Position numbers and translations under genes: made by a program. Positions 37,401 to 46,358 of a stretch of DNA of 64,000 bases are shown in pieces (the stretch's first letter is position 1; each line of letters starts with the position of its first letter). The notes under the pieces were generated by a model. It worked only from the letters and a program-made list of their open reading frames with translations, was not told the DNA's origin and made no database searches. The stretch comes from Neolewinella litorea (lineage in GTDB: Bacteria > Bacteroidota > Bacteroidia > Chitinophagales > Saprospiraceae): the NCBI RefSeq assembly GCF_004803465.1, contig NZ_SRSF01000004.1, positions 186,001 to 250,000 of the forward strand. Reading direction: 5' to 3'.

Positions 37401-38598
37401 TCGGGGGCGAAGCGCCGGCCGGCACGGGAAGTTGGGTGCCGAGCACCAGCGCGACCAGCCGGTCGAAGAGGGAGACCAGCCGCTGCCGGCTCTCTGCCTG
37501 CTGGTTCTGCACGGGTGAGCTCACCCACACGTGGCGCATCTCGTCCGACAGTCCGTTGGTGGTGAAGTGGTTGAGGACCAGGTGCCGCGGGAAAATGCGG
37601 TCGTCCGGGCAGCAAAGACTGAACAGGTCCTCGGCCCCCTCCCGCAGTTCCTCGTAGGCGTGAACGATCGTGGCCAGGTGATCGAAGTAGTACTGGTAGG
37701 CCAGGGCCTCTGCCCCCTGCAGCAGGCGGCCGTCGTGCAGAAAGGTCAGCCCCGTGAGCCGGGCGGAGAAGGGGTTGGCCGCATAGCCGGGAAATAGCGG
37801 CGCCAGGCTGGTGTAGGACTGGTCCAGGGCGGTTTGTATTCTCGACAGGTAGGTACCGGACAGGGTGGCCCGGTAGGTTTCAAAGAGCTGCCGAGTGGTC
37901 AGCGGATGGGTGTTCGGCACGTTGAAGCGGGCGGCCCGCAGGGTGGGCAGGGCGAGCCGGTCGGCGCGGTTGTCGAAAAGAGAATAGTAGGTGGCGGCTC
38001 CCGGTACGTCCGTGGCCAGGACGCGCCGGATCTCGACCAGGTCCTGGCGGCGGATCAGCAGGGGCTTCACGATGGTCTCCACGGTGCGGCCCTTGTCGTC
38101 GCAGTTGTTGGGCGTGCAGTTCCGATTGTCGACCGCGCGGCATTCAAAGAGAAGCAGGAGCACCTTTTCGTCGCCTTCTCCTTCAGACTGGTTGGTGCCG
38201 GTGAGGAAGTCGCGGCTCACGGCCCGGGCCGCGGCATTGTCGTTGCGGTCGGTGGTCAGTTCCCATAGGGGGTAGGTCCCGTCGCCGTCGGGTAGGTCGA
38301 AGAAGGTATAGTCAATGTCCTCGGGCATGGTGTAGGGAGCGAAAAACTCGAGGGGTTCGTCCTCATCCCAGATGATGAGGTGCCCGGCGGAGGTCACGCC
38401 GCATCCCCGGCTGATGGTGATCCCGCTGCCGGCCTGGTTGAGGGTCGCTTCCAGTCCGCAGACGATCCCGATGCCGATGAGGTGGGTCCGCGTCAGGCGG
38501 CCCTGCTCGCCCAGGTAGTCGTACAGCTGGTTGAGGTGGCTGCTGCTCAGGATCTGGTTCGGCGCGAACTGGGGATAGGTGGTGTGGATAGGTTGCAT
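34462..38598 (-). CDS. Large eCIS-associated protein in the tail-fibre slot, 1378 aa
   Basis: No single family is recognised. The N-terminus (LSSSHLNQLYDYLGEQGRLTR ... GIGIVCGLEATL ... ITISRGCGVTSAGHLIIW) resembles the attachment region of phage tail fibres. A long helical middle follows. Residues about 805-890 look like a carboxypeptidase-regulatory/CarbopepD beta-sandwich (GDRGLPGVVITQVNSVSGTL, DQDGRFSLYV). Residues about 945-1100 contain SprB/Ig-like strands (LRVSGGTPPYFLQDANG and a second IEGGRPPYTFRQPDG copy). Position between baseplate and tape-measure genes equals that of the fibre Afp13. A role in target binding is an inference. Start at 38598, 12 bp after the baseplate gene stop. Confidence 0.6.
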   Translation of the reverse strand: MQPIHTTYPQFAPNQILSSSHLNQLYDYLGEQGRLTRTHLIGIGIVCGLEATLNQAGSGITISRGCGVTSAGHLIIWDEDEPLEFFAPYTMPEDIDYTFFDLPDGDGTYPLWELTTDRNDNAAARAVSRDFLTGTNQSEGEGDEKVLLLLFECRAVDNRNCTPNNCDDKGRTVETIVKPLLIRRQDLVEIRRVLATDVPGAATYYSLFDNRADRLALPTLRAARFNVPNTHPLTTRQLFETYRATLSGTYLSRIQTALDQSYTSLAPLFPGYAANPFSARLTGLTFLHDGRLLQGAEALAYQYYFDHLATIVHAYEELREGAEDLFSLCCPDDRIFPRHLVLNHFTTNGLSDEMRHVWVSSPVQNQQAESRQRLVSLFDRLVALVLGTQLPVPAGASPPTVGNLSGIVMNRVRRLRGVGTSNNRLENPAELPLASTNTGNVRRPIRITPSFLGRPLSRKAIPFYYDPQALVNLWNYHLTRKGRAGENLGYHAVQWNATDDFVRRPLIYDLEPRQFLRIEGAVGQAYQTALAEIRQQIRTYRLPIDVVALRTGDLADDMVIEDYRLHFSDLEAQYGTLRAGLFGRLAEVAVRFYDTRMLTGKRSAQPAYPLGQPRAALLRRLPGYQYLKGTVGEFFEANFDRHTSAGPFTTGFDGTYLVHLLIVHRLVFLENHFASLLRDLNFTEAESALTELMSWTRAWARLGAATLNDAQTGGAATNNRIDLEEFSDQLDELITAGELDAFRALYDSYQRRREEVLRRQLFARFQEDHPGLQFKAGTELGGTFVLVYHGGGTPAGQGRTGRFRLVGQVVLGDRGLPGVVITQVNSVSGTLTDQDGRFSLYVDTLPVQLRVQSTPLIIGTIERIVTVSQEDPFLLIDLGEGGTPPNEVPIPGIDNGTVIADFYLPYRCCGRGAPIHIFPPQEPEEPAEPLVATLEQEGCTRMTGGATRLSAAGGFQAPMRLRVSGGTPPYFLQDANGNRQPVPEETLMLRAGLSFTVVDDGGQQVSLTVALLPPLRAQLAGAPTCTDDLQTFSQDFIIEGGRPPYTFRQPDGSSATAEQGEVVTVSGIASGESFTLNVQDAFGEECATTLDFPAHTCVADEPDCGLPCDGIAVRASAPLWAQLPARDTLRYENFRLTVRGLQLTLDDGTTLSLGRQELATLNRNLRTEIDGGGALTNVDYANRMRECMKIIMESTDAAINQPAGLANGEPALRLDSRTEDGPDRLTFQTFACFTFEMVVNVRYTEVDRTTDFNRDRERTLSYSQDGVRESDNAPFPSFERFRIDRCDPNAQPEPECRDLFEVRIQVEGDGMSRSLGTEGGGNRELRFWWDAQMADPGFGEGRKIEVTYSRDGTEVIAAVLAVDPDTGCSATAIARINV

Positions 38599-38610
38599 GG
38601 CGGAACAGCT

Positions 38611-41600
38611 TTAGAAGGTACCGAGGGTGGTTTGGTCCAGGCGGACCGGATTTTCGTCGTCCCCGTCGTCGCAGTCGTGCAGCGTGGCCACGGGGTAGGC
38701 ACTACGCAGGCCCTGGAAGACGCGCAACAGGCGGTGGAGCAGGGCGCTGACGGCGAACCATTCGGTGTAGAATCCGGTCAGCAGATCGCGCAGCGCATTC
38801 AGGCGGGCGGCGTCGGGCAGTCCCCAGGCGGAGGTCAGGGCGGGGTCGCGGGTGCGGAGCAGGTCAAGATCCGCGGTGAAGTCAGGCCACACCTCGTCCA
38901 TCCAGGTGGCCGCGGGGCCGGCGAGGTCGTCGTCGTTGTCCACCAGCCTGGATACGTAGGCGCGGTAGCGCTCCCCGAAGTAGCCCAGCAGCAGGCGGCC
39001 CTGGCTCAGGGTGGCGCTTTGGGGGAGCCAGTCCAGGACGGCGGCCTCGAGCTCGTCATTGATCTCTGGCCAGGCGAAGGCGGCGTTGGCCGTGAGCCAG
39101 GGGCACCAAGCGGCTTCGAACCGGCTGAGTTGGCGGGCCAGTTCGTCGGGCACCGGGCAGCGGCAGGTGGCCAGCAGGGCATCAAGCTCCTCCGGTGTAT
39201 ACTCGCTTTCCCCCTTCGCGTCACTGATCCAGCAGAGCTTGGGCAGCAGGTGGACGGGCGTTTCCCGGCGGATCAGGCGGTCGGCGTAGCGGCGAAGGTC
39301 CATGTCCTCGCTGAAGGGGGCCACGTCGGCCGGCAGCAGGTAGGTGATGCGGAAACTGTAGGGGTCTTCCATGCCGCGGTGGTCGCAGTCGTCCGCCAGG
39401 CACACGTCCATGAGTGCATCCCCCGGGAACTTCGGCCGCAGCAACAGGTGCTCCACCACGTACAGCCTTTCCCGGAGCAGGGTGTCGGCGAGAAAGGTCC
39501 GCAGGTCGTCGGCGGTGACCCCGGCGGGCAGTTCGGCGAGGTCGTCCCCCTCCGGTCCGGTCAGAAAGGTGCTCCCCCCGTCGGTGCGGTAGTGGGCGGC
39601 GTCGGTGCCGCGCTCGACGACCCACTCGATGGCCGACCAGGCCGCCGCCTGCGCTTCCTGGGCCGTGGGGTAGGATTCGCCCACGGCAACATCTGTCAGT
39701 AATTCAGTATCCGTGGAGGGGTGGGTAAGGGTGTAGGCTACCTTCCAGCCTGGCGGACTTTTTTCGATGGCCAGACGGAAATAGGCGCGTACGTCCTCCA
39801 TCCCCAGCAAGCGGCGGATCCGCTCGCCGAGGCCGGAGCGGTTGCGGTAGCCGCATACCCCGTCTTCGAGCCGGTAATGGATTCCTATGCCGCGGCGGGC
39901 GCTGATCTCGGGCAGGAAGCGCAGGAAGCGCACCTTGTCCTGAATGAGTTTTTCCGGACCGTACGCCTGCCGCGTGGTCTGATCGTGGATCAGCAGGGTA
40001 TAGTCTTGCATCGACTCCCCGAAGCGGGCCAACAGGTGATCCAGAAAGCGGTTGCGGCGGGTGGTGAACTCGTCTTCCCGTTCCAGCAGGCCGGCCAGGG
40101 TATCCCGTGCGTTGGCGGGGCCGGCGAGCAGGTCCTGCAGGTGTTCCAGGGGCTCGCCGGTGTCGAAGAGGTCCGGTACGCGGTAGGTGGTGGATACGCC
40201 CTCGTCCGTACTGAACAGGTCACCGAAATAGGTAAGCTGATCGGCGGTGCTCGCCGTGATCACTTCCAGTGGGATGAGGTACGCCGCCAGCTGCCGGGCC
40301 TGGGCAACGCGGCGGTCGCTGGCATTGTCGGGCAGGCCTTCCAGGCTGAGTCCGTAGGTGGCCGGCAGCGTCCGCTGCACGGGCAGGAAGCCGGGCCGCG
40401 TGCGGTGGGTGCCCGTGGGTACGGGATAGTCGAGGCGGCTGACCGGCAGGGCGAGGGCGCGGTCCTGGGCGCGCAGCTGGTTGAGTACGGCGGTGAGTTC
40501 GGCGCGGCGCGGCAAGAGGGGAAGGCCGTCCTTGTACACCATCACCTGACTGGCCGCGAGGTAGAGCGTGGGGTAGTGGCCGGCACTGACGGGTATGCAC
40601 CAGTCGTGGGCTGGCGCCACCGGGCGGCCCTCGGCGTCGTAGACCGTGAAGCGCAGGGCCTCAATAGCGAGCACGCCCTCAATGTCCATCAGGGCATTGA
40701 TCAGGTCACTGACAAATACGCGCGAACGAAGAACGGAGGCGTCCAGGTCGTCCTGCAGGATAAACCCCTGCTGCAGCGCCGGCCCGTCAAAGATGGCCTC
40801 GGTCGCATAGCCTGCCGCTTCCATGTCCGGGAGGGAGCGGAAGGGTACCTGCGGGTTCAGCAACAATTCCAGGGTGCGGTAGAAGCGCGCCAGCGTGAGC
40901 TCTACGTCGGCACCCGCCCGCAGGTGAAGGTCGGCGCACACCGCCACGTCCTCGGCCCGGATCCGGTCGTAGCGGCAGAAATCCTCGCCCACCTTCCGGT
41001 TATCGTGGAGGAGGGTTTCGGTCTCCGCCAGTTTTTGGGCGCGGACCTGCAGCTTCCGATGGTAGGTATCGATCAGGTTGCCGGCCTCGAGGAGCCCGGT
41101 CAGCGTGGCACCGTCGGTGCCGGCGGGCAGGTCAGCGCGCTTCCAGAGCCGCAGGGTGACCTCCGGCAGCTGCAGGTTGATCGTTTGGCCACCGGCGGTA
41201 AATTCCAGGCTGAGGTCGAGGAAGAAGATGTCGCGCAGCCCCCGACGCAGATCGTCCGCGTCCACGGGTTCGCTGTTGGTCCGGTCGCGGCTGAACCGGT
41301 CGATGCTCCAGGCGGTGAGGGTGGCTCCGGGGTCGCCGGCCAGGCGGTAGGCGGCCGGGGAGAGGTCGCGCCATTCCGGAAAGCGCAACTCGGCGTCGAT
41401 GGCCACCGAACCACCGCTGCCGTCGGGCAGCAACAATTGTCCCTCCACGCGGTCGGTGTTGAGGTTGCCGAGTTCGGCGTCCGGCGCGAACTGAATGAGT
41501 ACGTCGGTGAAGCCTCGGATAATTATGGCCGGCTCGTGCTCGTCGGGGCGCTGGCTGGGGCGCAGCCGCCAGCGGGGCGCGAAGGTGAGTTCACCGTCGG

Positions 41601-41994
41601 TGCAGTCGGGGTAGGGGGCGGGTCCGCAGGCGCAGGCTTTACAGATGACCCAGGCGTTGCTCAGCCCCAGGCTATCGATCAGCAGTCGGCGATAGTCGTC
41701 GTTGGTGACCGGCGCGTTGGTCAGGATGTGGCGGGCCGTGAAGAAGGGTTGCCGGTAGTCGATGCCTCCGCCGGCGTCGGTGAGCAGGTCGGCCACGTCG
41801 AATGATCCCCGGTATCCGAGTTCGGCCAGGGCGTCCGCCAGGTGCTCCAGCAGGGTGATGCCGGGGTCGTGGGCGTTGTAGTCCGTCCACTGGTCGCGGG
41901 CCAGTTGCTCCACGGCCGCGTAGGCCTCGGCGCGCAGTGCCCGGTAGTCGGCTGCAGCCGCGGGTTGCCAGCGGGGATCGATCACGGTGCTCAT
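38611..41994 (-). CDS. eCIS baseplate protein, Afp12-like, 1127 aa
   Basis: From the ATG at 41994 (MSTVIDPRWQPAAAADY) the product has 1127 residues; the start shares one base with the upstream stop (TGATG). The N-terminal segment AVEQLARDQWTDYNAHDPGITLLEHLADALAELGYR is typical of the second large baseplate component of Afp-type systems. Further segments near the middle and end (LYVVEHLLLRPKF, DPYSFRITYLLPADVAPF, RRETPVHLLPKLCWI) recur in Bacteroidota homologues. Clusters of cysteines (CKACACGPAPYPDC near residue 120; CLADDCDH near residue 870) are unusual for a baseplate protein. It should join the gp25/J-type wedge around the spike. Confidence 0.75.
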   Translation of the reverse strand: MSTVIDPRWQPAAAADYRALRAEAYAAVEQLARDQWTDYNAHDPGITLLEHLADALAELGYRGSFDVADLLTDAGGGIDYRQPFFTARHILTNAPVTNDDYRRLLIDSLGLSNAWVICKACACGPAPYPDCTDGELTFAPRWRLRPSQRPDEHEPAIIIRGFTDVLIQFAPDAELGNLNTDRVEGQLLLPDGSGGSVAIDAELRFPEWRDLSPAAYRLAGDPGATLTAWSIDRFSRDRTNSEPVDADDLRRGLRDIFFLDLSLEFTAGGQTINLQLPEVTLRLWKRADLPAGTDGATLTGLLEAGNLIDTYHRKLQVRAQKLAETETLLHDNRKVGEDFCRYDRIRAEDVAVCADLHLRAGADVELTLARFYRTLELLLNPQVPFRSLPDMEAAGYATEAIFDGPALQQGFILQDDLDASVLRSRVFVSDLINALMDIEGVLAIEALRFTVYDAEGRPVAPAHDWCIPVSAGHYPTLYLAASQVMVYKDGLPLLPRRAELTAVLNQLRAQDRALALPVSRLDYPVPTGTHRTRPGFLPVQRTLPATYGLSLEGLPDNASDRRVAQARQLAAYLIPLEVITASTADQLTYFGDLFSTDEGVSTTYRVPDLFDTGEPLEHLQDLLAGPANARDTLAGLLEREDEFTTRRNRFLDHLLARFGESMQDYTLLIHDQTTRQAYGPEKLIQDKVRFLRFLPEISARRGIGIHYRLEDGVCGYRNRSGLGERIRRLLGMEDVRAYFRLAIEKSPPGWKVAYTLTHPSTDTELLTDVAVGESYPTAQEAQAAAWSAIEWVVERGTDAAHYRTDGGSTFLTGPEGDDLAELPAGVTADDLRTFLADTLLRERLYVVEHLLLRPKFPGDALMDVCLADDCDHRGMEDPYSFRITYLLPADVAPFSEDMDLRRYADRLIRRETPVHLLPKLCWISDAKGESEYTPEELDALLATCRCPVPDELARQLSRFEAAWCPWLTANAAFAWPEINDELEAAVLDWLPQSATLSQGRLLLGYFGERYRAYVSRLVDNDDDLAGPAATWMDEVWPDFTADLDLLRTRDPALTSAWGLPDAARLNALRDLLTGFYTEWFAVSALLHRLLRVFQGLRSAYPVATLHDCDDGDDENPVRLDQTTLGTF

Positions 41995-44900
41995 CAGTCG
42001 ATGGGATTTTCGGTGACGGTCACCCGGGCGCGGCGGGCCCGGCGGCGGGGCGGTGCGCACACTTCCGTGGGGCCGGTGACCGTCAGGTCGTGCAGGGGGG
42101 TGATCAGGTGGTGGGGGGCCGAGGCGAGTACGCTCACGAGCTTGGTGGCCCGCAGCCGCTCGGCCCCGTTCTGGGTGGGGTCCGCGAGGTGCAGCAGCAC
42201 CAGGTTCTTGACGTAGTCTACGTAGGGCAACTCTTCCAGGAAGTTCACCACGCCCGAGCGGTGAACCTCGGCGCTGAAGTCGAGTCCGGCCAGGCCCTCG
42301 TCGTACCAGGGACTGATGTAATCAATGAGGTCGGTCTGGATTTGCGTCTGGGCCCAGCTTTCGTCCGTGCCTTCCAGGTACCTCACGTCAGCCCGCACCT
42401 GTACCTCCTCGAAGAGGGGGTTGCGCACGTGCAGGGTAGCGTGGCAGGTGATACGGGCGTGCAGGAAGGCCTCAATGGCCTCGCGGGTGCTCAGGCTGAC
42501 GTAGGGTCGGAGGCCTTCCTCACCCGAGCGACCGAGGGGCAGGACTGTAAAGTGCCCGGCCCGCAGCTCGTGGTAGTCGTAGGTGCCAGGAGTTTCGCGG
42601 GGCGCAAATTGGAGGTGCTGCAGGCAGATCACCCGCTCCACTTCGGGAAAGGCCCCGAGCACCAGGTGCTCGATGTCCCACTCCGTGATGCCACGGTTCT
42701 TGTGGCGCAGCCGTTCGCTCAGGCGCGTGAAGTAGGTATCGCGGTTCTCGGGTGCCGCGCCGCCGAAGGTGGAGTAGGGTTGCTCCACCTTCTTGATGCC
42801 CGGCCGGGGCAGGGCGAGTTTGGTCACGGTGCCGGGTGGCAGGGGAGTATTGGCTGCCGACTGTCCCGCCGTGAAGGCCTGGGCTACCTCCACCCCGTGG
42901 GCGTGCACTCCGAGCAGGCGGTTGACGGCATTGACCTTCTCGGCGACGCTCAGCCGGATCCACTGTCTGGCGTCGTTGAAACGGGCGTTCTCCGCCCGCG
43001 TGCCGGCCGGCAGGTCCAGGCGCACGAGCCCGGTGCGCAGCAGGCCCTCCGTGCCGTCCGAAAGCTTGTCGTTGGGGAAGGTCACCCACTGGTTGTCCTT
43101 CAGATAGTGCCAGCGTACGTGGTCCTCCGGCTTTTCCAGCAAAGGGTCGGCCGTGCCCTCGGCGATCTGGAAAAGCAACGAGAGTTGGGAACCAGCCTCC
43201 CATTGCTCGATGCCGAGGTACAGGGCACCCGCGTCCGCGCCCACGGCATCCCCGGATTGGGGCAGGAGGTTGGGGAGGAAAGTGCGGGTGCCCGTAGCCG
43301 GCAGCGGATCGGAGCCGAAGGGCGTAAGGTGAAACAATTGGTGGCTGCCCTCCTGGGCGTTGCGGACGTTGGCGGAAGCGTGGTCGACGAGGTAGTCGAG
43401 GCTCAGTTCAGCGAAGAGGGGGTTAAAGGGGGCCGCCGGCACCGCCCCGACCGTTTCACCATTGGCCTTTTTGGCGGCCCAGTCGGTGAGGGCCGCCGGG
43501 TAGGCGGCGTGCCCCCAGTCGCCCGTAAGGGTAAGCTTCAGGAAACCCCCGGTAGCCCCCACGGCGAACGGCGCGTCCGCGCTGAAGTCGGGCACGATGC
43601 GGTCGGCGTTGCCGAAGTAATCGGTGAAGTTGCCGTCGTTCAGGCTGAAACTTCGTTCGTGGTGCCAGGACCCACCCTGCCGGCTGTACTGATCCACGTT
43701 CACGGATGTAGCTCCGGTGGCGTCGGCCCAGGTCCAGCGCGGCGTCACTTCGGCGAATTCTTTCTGGAAGGACTCCTTATGACCGATGATCAGCACGTCC
43801 CCCTTGCGCGGCGCGGCGCCGAACGGGTGGAAAGGCTTGGAAGGGTCAACTACGCCGGCGCTGCCCGACAGGGCCAACTGGCGGACGCCCTTGACGTCAA
43901 CCCCGATGTACACCCGGGAGAAGGTGCGGTGGCGCAGGAGCAGGTTATTGGTGAGGCTCCCCGCGGTCTGGGGCAGTTCCAGGCGGGCAACCGGCAGGCT
44001 GGTGGCCAGGCCCTGCTGGTGGACCTCCTCGGCGTAGGCGACGATGGCGGGGGCTTCCGGGGGGAGCGCTACGGTCAGGCTTTGTTCTTGCAGCGTGGCC
44101 TCGACCTCGTGCCACCCCTCCTCCGTGGTGAGGAGCACCTTCATTTCCACGCCGGGATAGGCGGGCAGCGGGTCCAGGTCCGCAAATTCAAAGGTGATGG
44201 TCCGCGTCCCCTCCCGCAGGTACAGGTAGTGGGAGGCGATGGCCAGCCCCACCCGCGCTTCTTCCATACCCGCGATCAGGTGCCCGCCAGAGACTGCCTG
44301 CTGGCCGAAGGGGTACCAGCCGTTCTGTTCCTCGGGTAGTTCGGCCTCTCCGGTGCCGTCGCCGCTGTCCACCACGCGCGCCGCGAAGAGCCGTCCGGCA
44401 TCGGCGGTGGCGAACACCTTGCGGTTCTCGTTCGGAAAGTCGTACACCGAAGGGTCGTCGGCTACCTTGAAAACGGCCCGCTTCTCCGCCACGGTGGCCA
44501 GGCTCACGGTCACGGCCCCCGTATTCAGGAAAGTACGTTCGGTGCCCGTGGCTTCATCCTTGCCGCCGCGGAAGGCCGTACCTGCGGGCAGGTAGGTCGC
44601 GGGCAGGTTCTTCCTGGCTTCCAGCGTCAGGAAGGCGCGGGGCGGGCGGGCTGGGGCCGGCAGGGTGCGCAGTACCCGCTGGTAGTAGAAGTTGAGGTGG
44701 CGGTCGGTCAGTCCGTTCAGCATCGCCCGCTGCCGCTCGCGCATGCGCAGGTAGGCCAGCAGAAGGGCCAGGTGGGGCGCGTTTCCAGGGTCGGTCTGCA
44801 GACGTTCCCATTCCGATCGGGCGGCGGCGCGCAGGTGCAATGCGGAACTCACGAAGAGCTCGTACACACCGTGAAAGAAGGCGTGGCCCACGGCGTGCAG

Positions 44901-45638
44901 TATCTGCTCCCCGGCATTGGCGGCCGTAGGAGTGGCTCCGTAGACCACTTCATCCGTACCGATGGCGGCGAGGTGGTCGGCCCAGCTGAGGCCGCCCGTC
45001 CAGCGGGGGTTCAGACTTACGGTGCCGTCGACGACGTCCTGGGTGGCGATGAGGCTGCCCCCGGCGGCGTAGGCGTCGCGCAGGTAGTCGGGCACCGCAT
45101 CCGCGCCGAGGGCCGCGAAGTAGACCGGCGCCCCGGCCCGGTGGTAGGCCAGCCAGCGACCGTAAGCCGGGGCCAGTTGGTGGGCAATCAGGGCCTCGGC
45201 CCGTTCGCGCAGCGGCGTGCCGACGGGGAAGCGGTCGGTCAGGCGGTCCAGCGCCACGACGGCCGAAGAAAGCAGGTCGAAGAGGCTGTCCAGCAACTGG
45301 TCCACCGACAGGGTGCCCTGCCGGTCTTCGATCAGTTCGCGGTGTTCGGCGAAGCGCCGTCCGAGTTGCTCCAGCGGCCAGGCGAGGAGTCGGGCGGCGG
45401 CCACGGCGGCCTGCTTTTCGTAGAACGGCGACCAGTTGTCGGTGACCGTGTTTTGCGCGTCGACGAAGTTCACTTCGCTGGCGAGCAGCCGCACGAACTC
45501 CACCCAGTCGGTGTCCGCCTTGCCGTCCACCTGCACGTAGCCGTCCGCCAGGGCGGCCGGCAGCCGCCGGCCCTGGAAGCTGCCGTCGGGCAGCAGCGGG
45601 TGGGGGTTGCGGGTCGGATCCGGGGCGGGAGCGGGCAT
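41994..45638 (-). CDS. eCIS baseplate J-like protein, Afp11-like, 1214 aa
   Basis: A 1214-residue protein. The N-terminal half (DWVEFVRLLASEVNFVDAQN ... NWSPFYEKQAA) and the C-terminal segment RLRHKNRGITEWDIEHLVL, FPEVERVICLQHL, LRPYVSLSTREAIEAFLHAR and VQVRADVRYLEGTDESWAQ carry the baseplate J/gp6-type pattern, in which the last region forms the inner wedge ring. Its length is large even for Afp11 homologues, mostly from a long beta-rich middle. It lies 8 bp after the gp25 gene and is coupled by TGATG to the next baseplate gene. Confidence 0.8.
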   Translation of the reverse strand: MPAPAPDPTRNPHPLLPDGSFQGRRLPAALADGYVQVDGKADTDWVEFVRLLASEVNFVDAQNTVTDNWSPFYEKQAAVAAARLLAWPLEQLGRRFAEHRELIEDRQGTLSVDQLLDSLFDLLSSAVVALDRLTDRFPVGTPLRERAEALIAHQLAPAYGRWLAYHRAGAPVYFAALGADAVPDYLRDAYAAGGSLIATQDVVDGTVSLNPRWTGGLSWADHLAAIGTDEVVYGATPTAANAGEQILHAVGHAFFHGVYELFVSSALHLRAAARSEWERLQTDPGNAPHLALLLAYLRMRERQRAMLNGLTDRHLNFYYQRVLRTLPAPARPPRAFLTLEARKNLPATYLPAGTAFRGGKDEATGTERTFLNTGAVTVSLATVAEKRAVFKVADDPSVYDFPNENRKVFATADAGRLFAARVVDSGDGTGEAELPEEQNGWYPFGQQAVSGGHLIAGMEEARVGLAIASHYLYLREGTRTITFEFADLDPLPAYPGVEMKVLLTTEEGWHEVEATLQEQSLTVALPPEAPAIVAYAEEVHQQGLATSLPVARLELPQTAGSLTNNLLLRHRTFSRVYIGVDVKGVRQLALSGSAGVVDPSKPFHPFGAAPRKGDVLIIGHKESFQKEFAEVTPRWTWADATGATSVNVDQYSRQGGSWHHERSFSLNDGNFTDYFGNADRIVPDFSADAPFAVGATGGFLKLTLTGDWGHAAYPAALTDWAAKKANGETVGAVPAAPFNPLFAELSLDYLVDHASANVRNAQEGSHQLFHLTPFGSDPLPATGTRTFLPNLLPQSGDAVGADAGALYLGIEQWEAGSQLSLLFQIAEGTADPLLEKPEDHVRWHYLKDNQWVTFPNDKLSDGTEGLLRTGLVRLDLPAGTRAENARFNDARQWIRLSVAEKVNAVNRLLGVHAHGVEVAQAFTAGQSAANTPLPPGTVTKLALPRPGIKKVEQPYSTFGGAAPENRDTYFTRLSERLRHKNRGITEWDIEHLVLGAFPEVERVICLQHLQFAPRETPGTYDYHELRAGHFTVLPLGRSGEEGLRPYVSLSTREAIEAFLHARITCHATLHVRNPLFEEVQVRADVRYLEGTDESWAQTQIQTDLIDYISPWYDEGLAGLDFSAEVHRSGVVNFLEELPYVDYVKNLVLLHLADPTQNGAERLRATKLVSVLASAPHHLITPLHDLTVTGPTEVCAPPRRRARRARVTVTENPID

Positions 45639-45646
45639 GGGCGGGG

Positions 45647-46063
45647 TCAGATTTGTTCGATGAGGCTTCCCTCTTCCAGGTAGAAGGGATAGACGAAGTT
45701 GTAGCGCGTGTTATTCGACCGCAGGCGGTAGTCGACGAGCAGTTCGACCCGGCCCTCGGGAAGGAAGCCGGTGTTAAGGGTGATCTTTTCCACCAGTATT
45801 CGCGGCTCGTACTGTAGCAGCGCGATGCGGATGCGGTCGAAGAATTCGGTTTGCGTCGTGGTGTCCATACTGGCGAAAAGCAGATCCTGGAAGGCCGCAC
45901 CGTAGTCGGGCCGCATGGCCCGCTCTCCCGGCAGGGTGCTGACCAGGATGCGGAGGCTCTCGGCCACGTCCCGGGGGCCGCTGCTCATGTTCACGCCGCC
46001 GCTGGCGCGGGAAAATTCCGGGGGAAAGCTCCAGCCGGTGCCGAGGAAGTCGTCGTTGATCAT
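45647..46063 (-). CDS. GPW/gp25 family baseplate wedge protein (Afp9-like)
   Basis: From the ATG at 46063 (MINDDFLGTGWSFPPEF) the product has 138 residues. The gp25 lysozyme-like wedge fold is indicated by the N-terminal GTGWSFPP, SGPRDVAESLRILVSTLPGE, RPDYGAAFQDLLFASM, and the C-terminal strand EGRVELLVDYRLR. In phage T4 and all contractile systems gp25 binds the sheath initiator and the baseplate J wedge. It begins 5 bp after PAAR and ends 8 bp before the J-like gene. Confidence 0.9.
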   Translation of the reverse strand: MINDDFLGTGWSFPPEFSRASGGVNMSSGPRDVAESLRILVSTLPGERAMRPDYGAAFQDLLFASMDTTTQTEFFDRIRIALLQYEPRILVEKITLNTGFLPEGRVELLVDYRLRSNNTRYNFVYPFYLEEGSLIEQI

Positions 46064-46068
46064 GGGGT

Positions 46069-46356
46069 TTAATTGATGATGACGGTGAAGCAGCCGAGCA
46101 CGATGGAGCCGCCGTGGGCCGTGGAATCGCCGAGCCGGGCGGCCGGTTTGCCGCCGATCATGACGGTGCCGGAGCCCGCGGCGATGGTGTCGGGCGGCCC
46201 CGCACACACGCAGCTGTCGCCCACCACCGCGGCCGGCAGCCCGCCGATGAGGACAGTTGGGGCGCCGGGACCGGCGATGGGCCCGCCCACGTGGGGTACG
46301 GTACCGCTGACGAGGGGGCAGGTGTGCATATCGGTGAGGCGGGCGGCGGGGGGCAT
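46069..46356 (-). CDS. PAAR-domain spike tip protein
   Basis: A 95-residue PAAR-repeat protein that should cap the VgrG-like spike as a sharpened cone. It starts MPPAARLTDMHTCP and contains repeated GGxPAAVVGD and GGKPAARLGDSTAHGG motifs, with the His and Cys residues (HTCP, CVCAGPP, TAHGG) that coordinate the tip metal ion. There is no toxin extension. It is 2 bp after the VgrG-like gene. Confidence 0.93.
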   Translation of the reverse strand: MPPAARLTDMHTCPLVSGTVPHVGGPIAGPGAPTVLIGGLPAAVVGDSCVCAGPPDTIAAGSGTVMIGGKPAARLGDSTAHGGSIVLGCFTVIIN

Positions 46357-46358
46357 GG

